Positions 8,945 through 18,326 of a DNA stretch of 64,000 nucleotides are shown here, piece after piece. The first letter of the stretch is position 1; every line of letters begins with the position of its first letter. Source of the DNA: Anaerococcus urinomassiliensis (GTDB lineage Bacteria > Bacillota > Clostridia > Tissierellales > Peptoniphilaceae); assembly GCF_900128425.1 (NCBI RefSeq), contig NZ_LT635782.1:281431-345430 (forward strand). The letters are read 5' to 3'. The notes below the pieces were generated by a model. It was not told where the DNA came from, searched no databases, and was given only the letters and a program-made list of their open reading frames with translations. The position numbers and the translations under genes are program-made.

Positions 8945-9571
8945 ATGTCAAAAATAGATTATGTAGATTATTCCAATACTAGTTGTGGTATACCCGGATC
9001 AAAGCTTGGAATATCAGGAGCGAGATTTAGCTTATCACCTATGTCTGATGATTTTATAGAAATTATCCTGGATTCTTTAGATAAAACTGATACCTCAAAT
9101 ATTTGGTCCCAAACGGATAACACTTCCACAGTCTATAGAGGAAATACAAAAGCTTTATTTGACGCTCTCAAAGCTTTTTATATCAATGCTTATAAAAAAG
9201 ATGTTCATATGAGTATGACACTAACCTTATCCAAAGGATGTCCTGGGGATACTGATGCTGATTATTTATTAGAAGCAGAAGATAGAAAAATAAATGAAGA
9301 ATTTATAAAAGATAAACACTTTGATCTTACAGGAAAATTTGCCCTATATATATTTGGTGATAACAATTATATGAGCGAGATAGAGACAGTTGTAAATAAG
9401 GGAATAGATATGGGTGTCATAGCAGGTACAGGTCATTATGTCACATTCCTTAAGGCTGATGTTCATGATATTTTCAATTACTTAGAAGAAATATATACTT
9501 ACTTAGAAAATAGAGTTAGTCACTTTGTAATTGAATCCCAACTACTTTGCAATTTACCGGAAGAAAATTAG
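8945..9571 (+). CDS. ykoF: YkoF family thiamine/HMP-binding protein
   Basis: 208 residues. The length and a two-repeat layout (about 15-85 and 110-200, the second with KFALYIFGDNNYMSEIE and AGTGHYVTFLKADVHDIFNYL) fit YkoF, a cytoplasmic protein of two ACT-like repeats that binds thiamine or its pyrimidine HMP. It is the first gene behind the TPP riboswitch and is followed 9 bases later by ykoE. YkoF probably assists HMP/thiamine uptake by the YkoEDC ECF transporter. The ATG lies 7 bases after the sequestered ribosome binding site. Confidence 0.88.
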   Translation: MSKIDYVDYSNTSCGIPGSKLGISGARFSLSPMSDDFIEIILDSLDKTDTSNIWSQTDNTSTVYRGNTKALFDALKAFYINAYKKDVHMSMTLTLSKGCPGDTDADYLLEAEDRKINEEFIKDKHFDLTGKFALYIFGDNNYMSEIETVVNKGIDMGVIAGTGHYVTFLKADVHDIFNYLEEIYTYLENRVSHFVIESQLLCNLPEEN

Positions 9572-9580
9572 GAGGCTTAT

Positions 9581-10150
9581 ATGAATAAAAATAAATTTCA
9601 GACGCGTGATTACGTGTTAATGGGCCTTTTATCAGTTATCTATGGTCTTATATATCTTGGAGCAGTATACCTAGGTGCTTTTACAACAACAGCTCTGACT
9701 CCTTCTGGTTATGGAATATTAGGTTATGAGCCATATTATGGAATTTGGTTTATGGCTTCTGTAACAGCTACCTACATTATAAAGAAACCATTGGTAGGTG
9801 TTGTTACAGAAGTGATCGCAGCTCTAATAGAGGTTCTCCTAGGCAATATGTTTGGACCGATGGTAATTGTAAGTGGTATTATTCAAGGCCTTGGGGTAGA
9901 GCTTGCCTTTAAAATGGGTGGTTATAAGGATTATTCATATAAAACAACAATACTTGCAGCTATTTTTTGTACTATATTTACATTCTTATGGACAGGTTTT
10001 AGAAACCAATACTGGACACTTGACTTATCAATAGTTTTATTAATCTTTGTGATTAGATTAATATCTTCGCTACTATTCACAGGATTTTTATCAAAATTTA
10101 TATGCGATAAGCTATATCAAACTGGAGTAATAAGTGAAAGAGCGAGCTAG
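9581..10150 (+). CDS. ykoE: ECF transporter S component for thiamine/HMP (YkoE)
   Basis: 189 residues with about five to six hydrophobic helices, for example residues 11-34, 50-68, 70-100, 125-147 and 152-178. It is the substrate-binding membrane subunit of an energy-coupling-factor transporter. Identity is supported by position between ykoF and the tandem ATPase and by the TPP riboswitch. A GGAGGC ribosome binding site precedes the ATG. Its 3' end overlaps the GTG start of ykoD. Confidence 0.88.
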   Translation: MNKNKFQTRDYVLMGLLSVIYGLIYLGAVYLGAFTTTALTPSGYGILGYEPYYGIWFMASVTATYIIKKPLVGVVTEVIAALIEVLLGNMFGPMVIVSGIIQGLGVELAFKMGGYKDYSYKTTILAAIFCTIFTFLWTGFRNQYWTLDLSIVLLIFVIRLISSLLFTGFLSKFICDKLYQTGVISERAS

Positions 10151-11567
10151 TAGCCTGCTTACTATCGACAATCTTTCTCTTAAGATAAGTGATAAGAGTA
10201 TACTAAAAAATATAAATCTTGATATTAAAAAAGGTGAGATTGTATTACTATGTGGCAAGAGTGGATCCGGAAAATCTACTCTTGCTTCAGTTTTAAGTGG
10301 ATATTATAAAAATATGGCGGCATCGATTGAATATGATACGTTGTCTATATTGAATAATAACTTAGAATCATTTGAAACCTATGAACGTCATCCATATTTA
10401 GTGGTATCTTTTCAAAACGCAAGGCTCTCGTTATGTACACAAAACTTAAGAGAAGAATTAATATTCGTATTAGAAAATCTTGAAACTGATAGAAACTTTA
10501 TTGATAAAGCTGTAATCAACCAGGCGGAGAAACATGGAATAGTAAATTTATTAGATCAAGATTTTGATACCTTATCAGGAGGGCAGTTACAAAGGGTAGC
10601 TTTTTGTGCCATAGATTTGATAGAAAGCAATCTTTATGTCCTTGATGAGCCATTTGCAAATATAGATGATAATTCCACCTACGATTTACAAAAAATTATT
10701 AGGGGAAGACTAGATGAAGGGTCATCGTATTTAATTATCGACCATAGACTCGAACTTTGGAATTTCGTAGATAGGATTGTTATTATAGACCATGACGGCA
10801 GAATAGTGGATGATAATATAAACCCTAAAAATATTAGTCAGAAGCAAAAAAAATTATTAATAGAAAATGGACTAATATTTGATGGTAAGATATCTCAGAA
10901 GAAAAATTTAAACACGGGAATTGAATTTTTAAAAACACATTGCTTAAGTTTATCCTATGATACAGATAAAGGACCAAAATCAATAATTGAAGATAGTAGT
11001 TTTTCTTTACCAGCAAATAAATTAATAGCTCTAACTGGAGATAGTGGAGCAGGAAAAAGCACTTTGTTTAAAGTTTTACTAAAACAACTTTCTTATAATG
11101 GGTCCCTAAAGATTTGGGATAAAGAACTTAAATCATATAAAAAAAAGGACTTGCTTAGTAGAATCGGCTTGGTTTTTCAAGACCCTACCCTACAGTTTGT
11201 AACAACAAATGTATTGGAAGAATTTACTGGTCAAAGAAATTATGAAGATGTTAGCCAAAAAAGCAAAGATTTACTAAAAACATATAGGCTTCACTCTTAT
11301 ACAGAGAAATCTCCATGGATGCTTTCCCAAGGTGAGCAAAGACGACTTGCGGTTATTACAATGCTTTCATTAGATAAGGATTTATTATTGGTTGATGAGC
11401 CTACCTACGGTCAGGATTTTAAAAATGCTAGTCTTATAATGGATGACTTAAAGAATCTATCAAAAGATATAACTATCATATTTACTAGCCATGATAAAAA
11501 TTTGATAAAAGCATATAAAGATGTTGAGTACAGAATAATTGACAAGAAGGTGGTGCGGATTGATTGA
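10134..11567 (+). CDS. ykoD: ECF transporter tandem ATP-binding protein (YkoD)
   Basis: 477 residues with two ABC ATPase domains in one chain. Domain 1 has Walker A GKSGSGKST near 38-46, signature LSGGQLQR and Walker B VLDEPFANID. Domain 2 (from about 260) has GDSGAGKST, a degenerate signature LSQGEQRR and LLVDEPTYGQD. This replaces the separate EcfA and EcfA' subunits. The GTG start is chosen because GGAG lies 7 bases upstream, within the end of ykoE, giving translational coupling. It energises thiamine/HMP import. Confidence 0.9.
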   Translation: MKERASSLLTIDNLSLKISDKSILKNINLDIKKGEIVLLCGKSGSGKSTLASVLSGYYKNMAASIEYDTLSILNNNLESFETYERHPYLVVSFQNARLSLCTQNLREELIFVLENLETDRNFIDKAVINQAEKHGIVNLLDQDFDTLSGGQLQRVAFCAIDLIESNLYVLDEPFANIDDNSTYDLQKIIRGRLDEGSSYLIIDHRLELWNFVDRIVIIDHDGRIVDDNINPKNISQKQKKLLIENGLIFDGKISQKKNLNTGIEFLKTHCLSLSYDTDKGPKSIIEDSSFSLPANKLIALTGDSGAGKSTLFKVLLKQLSYNGSLKIWDKELKSYKKKDLLSRIGLVFQDPTLQFVTTNVLEEFTGQRNYEDVSQKSKDLLKTYRLHSYTEKSPWMLSQGEQRRLAVITMLSLDKDLLLVDEPTYGQDFKNASLIMDDLKNLSKDITIIFTSHDKNLIKAYKDVEYRIIDKKVVRID

Positions 11568-12255
11568 TAAAATGAACCCTAGCTATAAAACTATAAGTAT
11601 ATTTCTAAGCTCTCTTATAATAGGATTTTTTAATTCATATAAGCTAAACTTCATTGTTATAGGATTGGGATTATTATTCTTGATTACATCAAAGAGGGTC
11701 AAATTTAGAAGGCTTATCATAGCATTAATACCTGTCATTCTCCTATCATTAAGCTTCTTTATGGCTGGGTATAAATTTTCAGCATCAGGCCTTACTGCAT
11801 CAGTAAATGATAATTTGGATGGCAATTTCTACAATGGTCTAGTACTAGGTTCAAGAATTGCAGCTTACGCACTATTAGGGATATCTTATTCGATGACAAC
11901 AGACTCAAAAGAGCTGGTATATAGCTTTATTCAACAATTAAATTTATCTGATAACCTAGCTTTTGGTATTTTATCATCCATTAATATGATACCTAAACTT
12001 AAAGATGAATTAGAAATGATAAAGTTATCATATGATATTAGAGGGATTAGATATGGGTTTTTAAATATTAGACCAATTTTTACTCTTTTAGTTAGATCAG
12101 TTAGATTTTCTGATAACATCGCTTCATCTATGGAGGCAAAGGGATTTGGTGGTAAGAGGTCAAACTATGTAATTATGGAAGTTAGTACCAGTGATTATAT
12201 CCAAGCTATAGCATTTCCACTTATAATATTAATATTAGGAATATTAGGAATATGA
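11560..12255 (+). CDS. ykoC: ECF transporter transmembrane T component (YkoC)
   Basis: About 231 residues with an EcfT-type profile: N-terminal helices, then ELEMIKLSYDIRGIRYG and SMEAKGFGG near the C-terminal third, which are the Ala-Arg-Gly-like coupling helices contacting the ATPases, and a final helix. The start is uncertain. AAGAAGGTGG (11544-11553) fits a TTG at 11560 with 6-base spacing, overlapping the ykoD stop; an ATG at 11572 is the alternative. It completes the ykoFEDC set. Confidence 0.85.
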   Translation: MIDKMNPSYKTISIFLSSLIIGFFNSYKLNFIVIGLGLLFLITSKRVKFRRLIIALIPVILLSLSFFMAGYKFSASGLTASVNDNLDGNFYNGLVLGSRIAAYALLGISYSMTTDSKELVYSFIQQLNLSDNLAFGILSSINMIPKLKDELEMIKLSYDIRGIRYGFLNIRPIFTLLVRSVRFSDNIASSMEAKGFGGKRSNYVIMEVSTSDYIQAIAFPLIILILGILGI

Positions 12256-12267
12256 TTATTAATAATC

Positions 12268-12296
12268 TTGACAATATTAATTGATGCTAGTAGAAT
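12268..12296 (+). promoter_or_regulatory. Sigma-A promoter of rpsF-ssb-rpsR
   Basis: TTGACA (12268-12273), a 17-base spacer, and TAGAAT (12291-12296). The roughly 60-base leader contains a hairpin CTCCGT/ACGGGG (near 12313-12333) before the AGGGAGGTG ribosome binding site. This could serve S6:S18 feedback control as in other Firmicutes, but the usual bulge motif is not clearly seen. Confidence 0.7.
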
Positions 12297-12359
12297 ATAC
12301 CAGTAACACTCTACTCCGTAAGAAATTAACGGGGTCATAGACCATAGGGAGGTGAAAAA

Positions 12360-12644
12360 ATGAATAAATACGAAGCAGTTATAATTTTTAAACCTGATAT
12401 GACTGATCAAGGTAGAACTGACCTACTAGATAGATTTAAAACTATCATAGAAGAAAATGGTACAGTTACTAACGTTGATGACTGGGGAAAAAGAAGATTA
12501 GCTTACGAGATTAATGACATCAGAGATGGTTATTATTACATCGTAGAATTTGATTCTCTTCCAGACCATATCAGAGAATTTGAAAGAAGACTAAGACTTT
12601 CAGATTTTGTATTAAGATACATGGTTATCAGAAAAGAGGACTAA
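12360..12644 (+). CDS. rpsF: 30S ribosomal protein S6
   Basis: 94 residues, the usual length. It shows the S6 pattern MNKYEAVIIFKPDM at the start, WGKRRLAYEI near residues 42-51, and YYYIVEFDS. It is a component of the 30S platform, binding next to S18. A GGGAGGTG ribosome binding site precedes the ATG. It is followed 3 bases later by ssb and then rpsR, the standard Firmicutes order. Confidence 0.97.
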   Translation: MNKYEAVIIFKPDMTDQGRTDLLDRFKTIIEENGTVTNVDDWGKRRLAYEINDIRDGYYYIVEFDSLPDHIREFERRLRLSDFVLRYMVIRKED

Positions 12645-12647
12645 TCA

Positions 12648-13196
12648 ATGAATAGAGTTATACTTATTGGAAGACTTACTAGAGATCCAGAATTAAGATA
12701 TACTCAAAATAACCAAGCAGTTGCTACATTTACCCTAGCAGTTGATAGAAGACTAAGCAGGGAAAAAAGACAAGAAGCAGAATCTCAAAATCGTCCAACA
12801 GCTGATTTTATCCGTATTACAGTATGGGGTCAGCAAGGTGAAAATGCATCAAGATACTTAAGAAAAGGAAGTCAATGTGCTGTAGAAGGTAGCATAAATA
12901 CAGGTAGCTATCAAGACAAAGACACAGGCAAAACTATCTATACAACAGATATTTGGGCCAACAATGTCGAGTTTATCGGATCAAGATCTGATAACCAATC
13001 ATCTGGCTACAATAATAGTAATTATGGTGATAACCAAGATTATGGCAACAATAATTACTCACAAACTGGCTACCAAAATAATAACAACAATAACAACAAC
13101 TACAATAATCAAAACCAAAAAGGCTTTGATAGTAGCGATGATTTCTTCGATGATGACTTCACAGAAATTGAGGATGATGGTAGGATTCCATTCTAG
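12648..13196 (+). CDS. ssb: Single-stranded DNA-binding protein
   Basis: 182 residues. The N-terminal OB fold (MNRVILIGRLTRDPELRYT, then TADFIRITVWG and IWANNVEFIG, about residues 1-112) is followed by an Asn/Gln/Tyr/Gly-rich disordered linker (about 113-160). The acidic tip ends DDGRIPF, which recruits replication and repair partners; the usual tip is DDDIPF or DDDLPF, so the Gly-Arg before IPF is a small variation. It coats ssDNA during replication and repair. Confidence 0.96.
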   Translation: MNRVILIGRLTRDPELRYTQNNQAVATFTLAVDRRLSREKRQEAESQNRPTADFIRITVWGQQGENASRYLRKGSQCAVEGSINTGSYQDKDTGKTIYTTDIWANNVEFIGSRSDNQSSGYNNSNYGDNQDYGNNNYSQTGYQNNNNNNNNYNNQNQKGFDSSDDFFDDDFTEIEDDGRIPF

Positions 13197-13217
13197 AAAT
13201 AATTTGAAAGGAATACC

Positions 13218-13448
13218 ATGGCTCAAAATAGAAGATTTAGACCAAGAAAAAAGGTTGATCCATTTGTAAAAGATCCATCAAAAGTGATTGATTACAAGGA
13301 TACAGAAACTTTAAAAAGATTTATCTCAGATAGAGGAAAGATCTTACCAAGAAGAGTTACAGGTCTTAATGCAAAACATCAAAGAGAAGTAACACGTGCT
13401 ATTAAACGTGCTAGACAAGTTGCATTATTACCATACGAAGAAAACTAA
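13218..13448 (+). CDS. rpsR: 30S ribosomal protein S18
   Basis: 76 residues. A basic N-terminus ([13 protein letters not shown]), the central [23 protein letters not shown] and the helix [20 protein letters not shown] are diagnostic. It lacks the CXXC zinc motif found in some S18 proteins, so it is the zinc-independent form. That is compatible with the zinc-controlled physiology suggested by zur elsewhere in the window. It is the last gene of the rpsF operon, with a terminator following. Confidence 0.97.
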   Translation: MAQNRRFRPRKKVDPFVKDPSKVIDYKDTETLKRFISDRGKILPRRVTGLNAKHQREVTRAIKRARQVALLPYEEN

Positions 13449-13482
13449 TTAAAATATAAAAAATACATTCAATAAGCATAAA

Positions 13483-13530
13483 AGCGCTAAAATATATGCA
13501 GTTGGCATTAATTTTAGCGTATTTTTATTT
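13483..13530 (+). terminator. Terminator of the rpsF operon
   Basis: CGCTAAAAT pairs with ATTTTAGCG around a 16-base loop, followed by a T-rich tract. Confidence 0.7.
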
Positions 13531-13543
13531 GATAATATAAATC

Positions 13544-13579
13544 TATATTGTAATATTGCATAAAGAATATTACAATATA
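13544..13579. repeat. Perfect 14-bp inverted repeat upstream of hppA
   Basis: TATATTGTAATATT (13544-13557) and AATATTACAATATA (13566-13579) are perfect inverted complements with an 8-base spacer. It sits about 30 bases before the hppA start. There is no T-run, so it is not a classical terminator. It may be a regulator site or a stabilising 5' hairpin. Confidence 0.7.
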
Positions 13580-13608
13580 ACTAAATAATATTATATAAGG
13601 AGGGACTT

Positions 13609-15570
13609 ATGTCTGTAGAGATTTTATCTCTTATCGTGGCTATTTTGGCGTTAGTATTTATGCTATTTACTATTAAAGCTAAAATAAACCCACTTGCAGC
13701 TGGAAATGACCGTATGGTTCAAATTTCTGGTTATATTAGAAATGGTGCAATGACATTTCTAAGCAGAGAGTACAAATTCATTGCAATTTTCGTAGCTATA
13801 GTATCAATACTTTTATTGATATTCTTTAATGTTAATATTATGATTTGCTATTTGATAGGATCAGCATTATCAATGCTTGCAGGTTTTATTGGTATGAGAG
13901 TATCAACTGCATCAAATGTTAGATGTGCTAACCAAGCCTATGAAAAAGGTCAAGATGATGCATTAAAAGTAGCATTCTCTGGTGGTTCTGTAATGGGCAT
14001 GGCTGTTACTGGCCTTGGATTTCTCGGTATCATCATCACTTATATGATTTACAAAGATCCAACAATCTTAATGGGATACTCACTAGGAGCTTCATCTGTT
14101 GCTCTATTTGCAAGAGTTGGTGGTGGTATTTATACTAAAGCTGCTGACCTTGGTGCTGACCTTGTTGGTAAGGTAGAAGCAGGAATCCCAGAAGATGACC
14201 CAAGAAACCCTGCAGTAATTGCAGATAACGTTGGTGATAACGTAGGTGACGTTGCTGGTATGGGTGCTGACTTATTTGAATCATATGTTGGTGCTATCAT
14301 TTCATCAATGACTTTAGGAATTGTGTATTTTGCAGAAGCTGGCCTTGGATTCACTCTATTTTTAGCTGCTCTAGGAATAGCTGCATCAATCGTGGCAAGT
14401 CTTGTATTTTTATCAAAATCACATCCAGATCCACAAAAATCACTAATGAATACTCTTTACATTTCAGGAGCCATTGTATTAATTGGTGCACTTATCTTAT
14501 CAAATAAATACTTTGGTGATTTTAACGCAGCCTTTGCTGTAATAACAGGTCTTGTAGCAGGTATTATAATTGGACTTTTGACAGAAATTTATACATCTGA
14601 TCATTACAGACACGTTAAATACATCTCAAAAGAATCATCAACTGGTGTTGCAACAAACATAATAGCTGGTCTTTCTACAGGAATGCTTTCAACAGTATTT
14701 CCAATAATAGTTATAGCAATTGCTATCATGGTATCATTTAAATTAATGGGAGTATATGGTATAGCTCTTGCAGCAGTAGGAATGCTTTCAATAACAGGCA
14801 TCACAGTAACTGTAGATGCTTACGGACCAATTACAGATAATGCTGGTGGTATAGCAGAAATGAGCTACCTACCAGAAAACGTACGTGACATCACTGACGG
14901 ACTTGATTCAATTGGTAACACAACAGCAGCGATTGGTAAAGGATTTGCTATAGGTTCAGCTGCTTTAACAGCACTTTCACTATTTATCACTTATGCAGAA
15001 TCAATCAACCTCGATGCAATCTCAATACTTGATAGTAGAGTAGTAGCAGGCATGTTTATAGGAGCTATGCTACCTTTCCTATTTTCAGCTTTAACAATGA
15101 ACTCAGTAGGAAAGGCAGCAAGCCAAATGATTGAGGAAGTAAGAAGACAATTTAAAGAAGATGATCAAATACTAGCTGGTAACAAAGAACCAGACTATGA
15201 AAATTGTATCCAAATTTCTACAACAGCATCACTAAGAGAAATGGTAATACCAGGAGTACTAGCAATCCTAGTACCAATTGTTGTAGGCTTCATCCTTGGA
15301 CCTCATGCCCTAGGTGGACTATTAGCAGGTGCTCTTGTAACTGGCGTAATGATGGCAATCTTTATGTCAAATGCTGGTGGAGCTTGGGATAACGCTAAGA
15401 AATACATCGAAAGTGGTGTAGAAGGCGGCAAGGGATCTGATGCTCACAAGGCAGCAGTAGTTGGAGATACAGTAGGGGATCCATTCAAGGACACATCTGG
15501 ACCATCTCTAAACATCCTAATCAAACTAATGACAATAGTATCTGTAGTATTTGCAGGTCTATTCATCTAA
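13609..15570 (+). CDS. hppA: Membrane-bound K+-dependent pyrophosphatase (H+ or Na+ pump)
   Basis: 653 residues with about 16 membrane helices. The pyrophosphate/Mg sites are GADLVGKVE (about 184-192), the [30 protein letters not shown] stretch (broken: [12 protein letters not shown] then [10 protein letters not shown]), and [15 protein letters not shown] near the C-terminus. [10 protein letters not shown] carries Ala where K+-independent enzymes have Lys, pointing to the K+-dependent class. It couples PPi hydrolysis to H+ or Na+ export; the ion cannot be told safely by eye. A GGAGGG ribosome binding site precedes the ATG. It is monocistronic, with a terminator downstream. Confidence 0.93.
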   Translation: MSVEILSLIVAILALVFMLFTIKAKINPLAAGNDRMVQISGYIRNGAMTFLSREYKFIAIFVAIVSILLLIFFNVNIMICYLIGSALSMLAGFIGMRVSTASNVRCANQAYEKGQDDALKVAFSGGSVMGMAVTGLGFLGIIITYMIYKDPTILMGYSLGASSVALFARVGGGIYTKAADLGADLVGKVEAGIPEDDPRNPAVIADNVGDNVGDVAGMGADLFESYVGAIISSMTLGIVYFAEAGLGFTLFLAALGIAASIVASLVFLSKSHPDPQKSLMNTLYISGAIVLIGALILSNKYFGDFNAAFAVITGLVAGIIIGLLTEIYTSDHYRHVKYISKESSTGVATNIIAGLSTGMLSTVFPIIVIAIAIMVSFKLMGVYGIALAAVGMLSITGITVTVDAYGPITDNAGGIAEMSYLPENVRDITDGLDSIGNTTAAIGKGFAIGSAALTALSLFITYAESINLDAISILDSRVVAGMFIGAMLPFLFSALTMNSVGKAASQMIEEVRRQFKEDDQILAGNKEPDYENCIQISTTASLREMVIPGVLAILVPIVVGFILGPHALGGLLAGALVTGVMMAIFMSNAGGAWDNAKKYIESGVEGGKGSDAHKAAVVGDTVGDPFKDTSGPSLNILIKLMTIVSVVFAGLFI

Positions 15571-15578
15571 GAAAGATA

Positions 15579-15637
15579 TTACCAGGATTTGTGAGGGGAA
15601 CTCAATATATGGAGTTCTCTTCGAAAATCCTGGTTTT
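15579..15637 (+). terminator. Terminator after hppA
   Basis: ACCAGGATTT pairs with AAATCCTGGT; a second stem GAACTC/GAGTTC lies inside, and TTTTTT follows. Confidence 0.8.
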
Positions 15638-15640
15638 TTC

Positions 15641-15669
15641 TTGACAAAAATCATTTTTTCTAGTATATT
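15641..15669 (+). promoter_or_regulatory. Promoter of tRNA-Leu
   Basis: TTGACA (15641-15646), a 17-base spacer, and TATATT (15664-15669), ending 14 bases before the tRNA 5' end. Confidence 0.7.
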
Positions 15670-15683
15670 TAATTAGTATTTAC

Positions 15684-15774
15684 GCAGGATTGGCGGAATT
15701 GGCAGACGCGCAAGACTAAGGATCTTGTGGCCGCTTTTTAGGTCGTGGAAGTTCAAGTCTTCTATCCTGCACCA
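15684..15774 (+). tRNA. tRNA-Leu (anticodon AAG)
   Basis: A class II tRNA with CCA encoded. The acceptor GCAGGAT pairs with ATCCTGC. The anticodon stem CAAGA/TCTTG holds loop CTAAGGA, giving anticodon AAG (codon CTT, more if A34 becomes inosine). There is a long variable arm with GGCC/GGTC, and a T-arm GGAAG-TTCAAGT-CTTCT. Confidence 0.92.
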
Positions 15775-15781
15775 AATATTT

Positions 15782-15804
15782 AGTGGGTTTCCCACTTTTT
15801 TTTT
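15782..15804 (+). terminator. Terminator after tRNA-Leu
   Basis: AGTGGG TTT CCCACT followed by nine T. Confidence 0.85.
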
Positions 15805-15847
15805 GCCAATTTTTAACATATTTGTATAATTTATATTGAGGTTAAAA

Positions 15848-16678
15848 ATGAAAAGAAAATGTTATGCAAAAATTAATCTTTCTTTAGATTCTTTATATCA
15901 AAGACCTGATGGCTATCATGAGATTGATACCATCATGGTTCGTATAAACTTATTTGATGAATTAATTATTAATAAAAATGATAGTGATAAGTTTTCATAT
16001 TCTTCAAACGACAATAGCATAGGAGATATTGAGAACAATCTAATTTATAAGGTTTGGCATATGCTAAAGGATAGGACAGATAATCCTGGTCTTGATGTTA
16101 AACTTATTAAAAATATTCCAATAGCTGCTGGCCTTGCTGGTGGTTCTACTGATGCAGCAGAGATGATCAAGGGCCTAAATGAGCTTTGGAACCTATCTCT
16201 AACTAGGGAAGAAATGATGGATATTGGAGCAAGACTAGGAGCAGATATTCCATTTTTCTTTACCGATAATCCTGCTAGGGCTAGGGGTATTGGTGAGATT
16301 ATTTCTCCATTTGAAAATAACTTGGATATGAAAATCTTGCTTATCAACGATGGCACACAAATTTCGTCGGCAGAAGTGTATAAAAATCTTAAAGACTATG
16401 GTCATATTGATAATGATCTGATAGTTAAAAAGCTAGAAGATGGAGATCATTCGGCTATTTTTTACTTTGAAAATGTCATGGAAGATGTGATCACAGATCT
16501 TTATCCACATTTGCTTGATATCAAGGGTGATTTTTTAGACAATGGGGCTGAAGTGACTCTTATTAGTGGTAGTGGTGCATCTATTTTTGGGATTTTTGAA
16601 GATGAAGAGACCTATAATCTCGCTTATGAGAATTTAAAAGATAAGTATGATTTTGTAAAAAAGGTGGAACTTATATGA
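15848..16678 (+). CDS. ispE: 4-diphosphocytidyl-2-C-methyl-D-erythritol kinase
   Basis: About 276 residues. The start at ATG 15848 gives the family N-terminus MKRKCYAKINLSLD, with GAGG 6 bases upstream. The GHMP-kinase ATP loop IPIAAGLAGGSTDAA is near residues 87-101, GADIPFF is near 135, and the C-terminal LISGSGASIFGIF is near 238. It phosphorylates CDP-methylerythritol in the MEP isoprenoid pathway. No other MEP genes are in the window. It overlaps murI by 4 bases (ATGA), so the two are translationally coupled. Confidence 0.92.
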   Translation: MKRKCYAKINLSLDSLYQRPDGYHEIDTIMVRINLFDELIINKNDSDKFSYSSNDNSIGDIENNLIYKVWHMLKDRTDNPGLDVKLIKNIPIAAGLAGGSTDAAEMIKGLNELWNLSLTREEMMDIGARLGADIPFFFTDNPARARGIGEIISPFENNLDMKILLINDGTQISSAEVYKNLKDYGHIDNDLIVKKLEDGDHSAIFYFENVMEDVITDLYPHLLDIKGDFLDNGAEVTLISGSGASIFGIFEDEETYNLAYENLKDKYDFVKKVELI

Positions 16679-17412
16679 CAAATATTGGGGTATTTGACTC
16701 GGGCCTAGGTGGCCTAACCGTTTTACAAAAGTTAATAAAGACAAATAAGGCCAATTATTATTACTTTGGTGATAGCCTAAGAGCCCCTTATGGTAATAGG
16801 GATAAGGACGAGCTAATTAAATTTGCTGAAGAAATTGTAGATTTTTTACAAGACTTTGACATAGATTATTATATCATCGCTTGTAACACCCTATCAGTTC
16901 TTGCTAGTAAACATCTTAGTGAAAAGTATAAGAAGAAATTTTATCCCATTACAGATGCCGGGATAGAAGCTGGCAAATCATTTGATGGAGATTATTTGGT
17001 TCTTGGCACTAAGGCTACTATAAACAGCCATTATTATAAAAATAATATACGAAACAATAGTAAGGTCTATGAAGTAGCTGGAATAAAGCTTGTAGATTAC
17101 ATAGAAGATGGCATGATACATGGCTATGAATTGGATAAGGCCCTAGGCGAATATCTAGAAATTGCCAATAAGCAAAAGATTGAAAATATCATCTTAGCAT
17201 GCACCCATTATCCGATAATTACAGATGCTATAAAGAAAAACCTTACATATAAGGCGAATATCATTGATCCGGCTGATTATCTCAAGTTAGATTTGCCAGA
17301 AAATGAAGATTCATCAGTAAATATTTTTATGAGTAAGATTGATCCTAGTACAGAAAAGATTATAAAAAATTTGATTGATTGCGATTATAATTTAGAAGAA
17401 AAGGAGTTGTAA
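16675..17412 (+). CDS. murI: Glutamate racemase
   Basis: 245 residues, slightly shorter than usual (about 265). The N-terminus IGVFDSGLGGLTVL, then YFGDSLRAPYGNR, and the two catalytic cysteines in IACNTLS (Cys70) and LACTHYP (Cys176) are all present. It makes D-glutamate for peptidoglycan. It is coupled to ispE upstream, and the ppx/gppA gene starts immediately after its stop. Confidence 0.93.
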   Translation: MTNIGVFDSGLGGLTVLQKLIKTNKANYYYFGDSLRAPYGNRDKDELIKFAEEIVDFLQDFDIDYYIIACNTLSVLASKHLSEKYKKKFYPITDAGIEAGKSFDGDYLVLGTKATINSHYYKNNIRNNSKVYEVAGIKLVDYIEDGMIHGYELDKALGEYLEIANKQKIENIILACTHYPIITDAIKKNLTYKANIIDPADYLKLDLPENEDSSVNIFMSKIDPSTEKIIKNLIDCDYNLEEKEL

Positions 17413-18318
17413 ATGATATATGCAGTCATAGATATTGGTTCAAATACTGTTAGACTTTCAGTATATAAGGTAGTAGGCCAAAAAGTAAGAAATTTATTTA
17501 ATGAAAAAGAGCAAGCTTCATTAAGATCATTTGTTAAGGATGGAGTTGTTTCGGAAAAGGGAATCCAAAGGTTAATAGATGTTCTTCGAATGTTCAAGAG
17601 TGTTGTAGATAATTTTGAAGATATTGATGAACTTCACCCATTTGCAACTGCTACTATAAGGGAGGCTGCTAATAGGGTTGAAATATTAACCAGAGTGAAA
17701 GAAGAACTAGACCTAGATATTGAAATATTAAGTGGTGAAGATGAAGCAAAACTTGCCTTCATAGGAGCAAGCTCATCTATTGATGTATCTCGCGGTATCC
17801 TTACCGATATTGGTGGTGGATCTAGTGAGATTGTAATTATAGATCAAAATAAGGTTATAAAATCCACATCACTTTCTATTGGTTCCTTGTCAGCTTTTAA
17901 TGACTATGTAGATCAACTATTTATGACTACAGCTGAGAAAAAAAGCATAGATGCTGATATGAAAAAGATGTTTGAAGAAAAGAAGTTTTATAGGGAAAAA
18001 CACGATCTTCTTTGTGCAGTTGGTGGATCTGCTCGTGCTAGCCTTAAGTTTTACAATGAATACTATAAGCTAGATTCTTATAATACGACCATGCAAAAAG
18101 ATAAGTTCAATTCTATGCTAAAAGAAATAATTGAAGAAGAACCTAGAGAAATACTTGATTCAATACTTGAAGTTAAACCCGACAGAATACACACTCTATT
18201 ACCTGGAATGGCTATTTTAAATCGTGTAGCAAAATATTTTTATTGCAGTGAGATATCAGTTAGTCAAACTGGGGTAAGAGAAGGGTATGTATATAGTAAA
18301 CTACTAGGAAGGAATTAA
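17413..18318 (+). CDS. Ppx/GppA family phosphatase
   Basis: 301 residues, one ASKHA-fold unit: YAVIDIGSNTVRLSVY (about 2-17), ATATIREAANR (about 77-87), SGEDEAKLAFIGA (about 108-120) and TDIGGGSSEIV (about 135-145). Short Ppx/GppA proteins hydrolyse polyphosphate and/or pppGpp. Placement directly before ppk1 favours exopolyphosphatase, but GppA activity cannot be excluded. A GGAG ribosome binding site lies inside the murI 3' end. Confidence 0.85.
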   Translation: MIYAVIDIGSNTVRLSVYKVVGQKVRNLFNEKEQASLRSFVKDGVVSEKGIQRLIDVLRMFKSVVDNFEDIDELHPFATATIREAANRVEILTRVKEELDLDIEILSGEDEAKLAFIGASSSIDVSRGILTDIGGGSSEIVIIDQNKVIKSTSLSIGSLSAFNDYVDQLFMTTAEKKSIDADMKKMFEEKKFYREKHDLLCAVGGSARASLKFYNEYYKLDSYNTTMQKDKFNSMLKEIIEEEPREILDSILEVKPDRIHTLLPGMAILNRVAKYFYCSEISVSQTGVREGYVYSKLLGRN

Positions 18319-18326
18319 TAAGTAAT

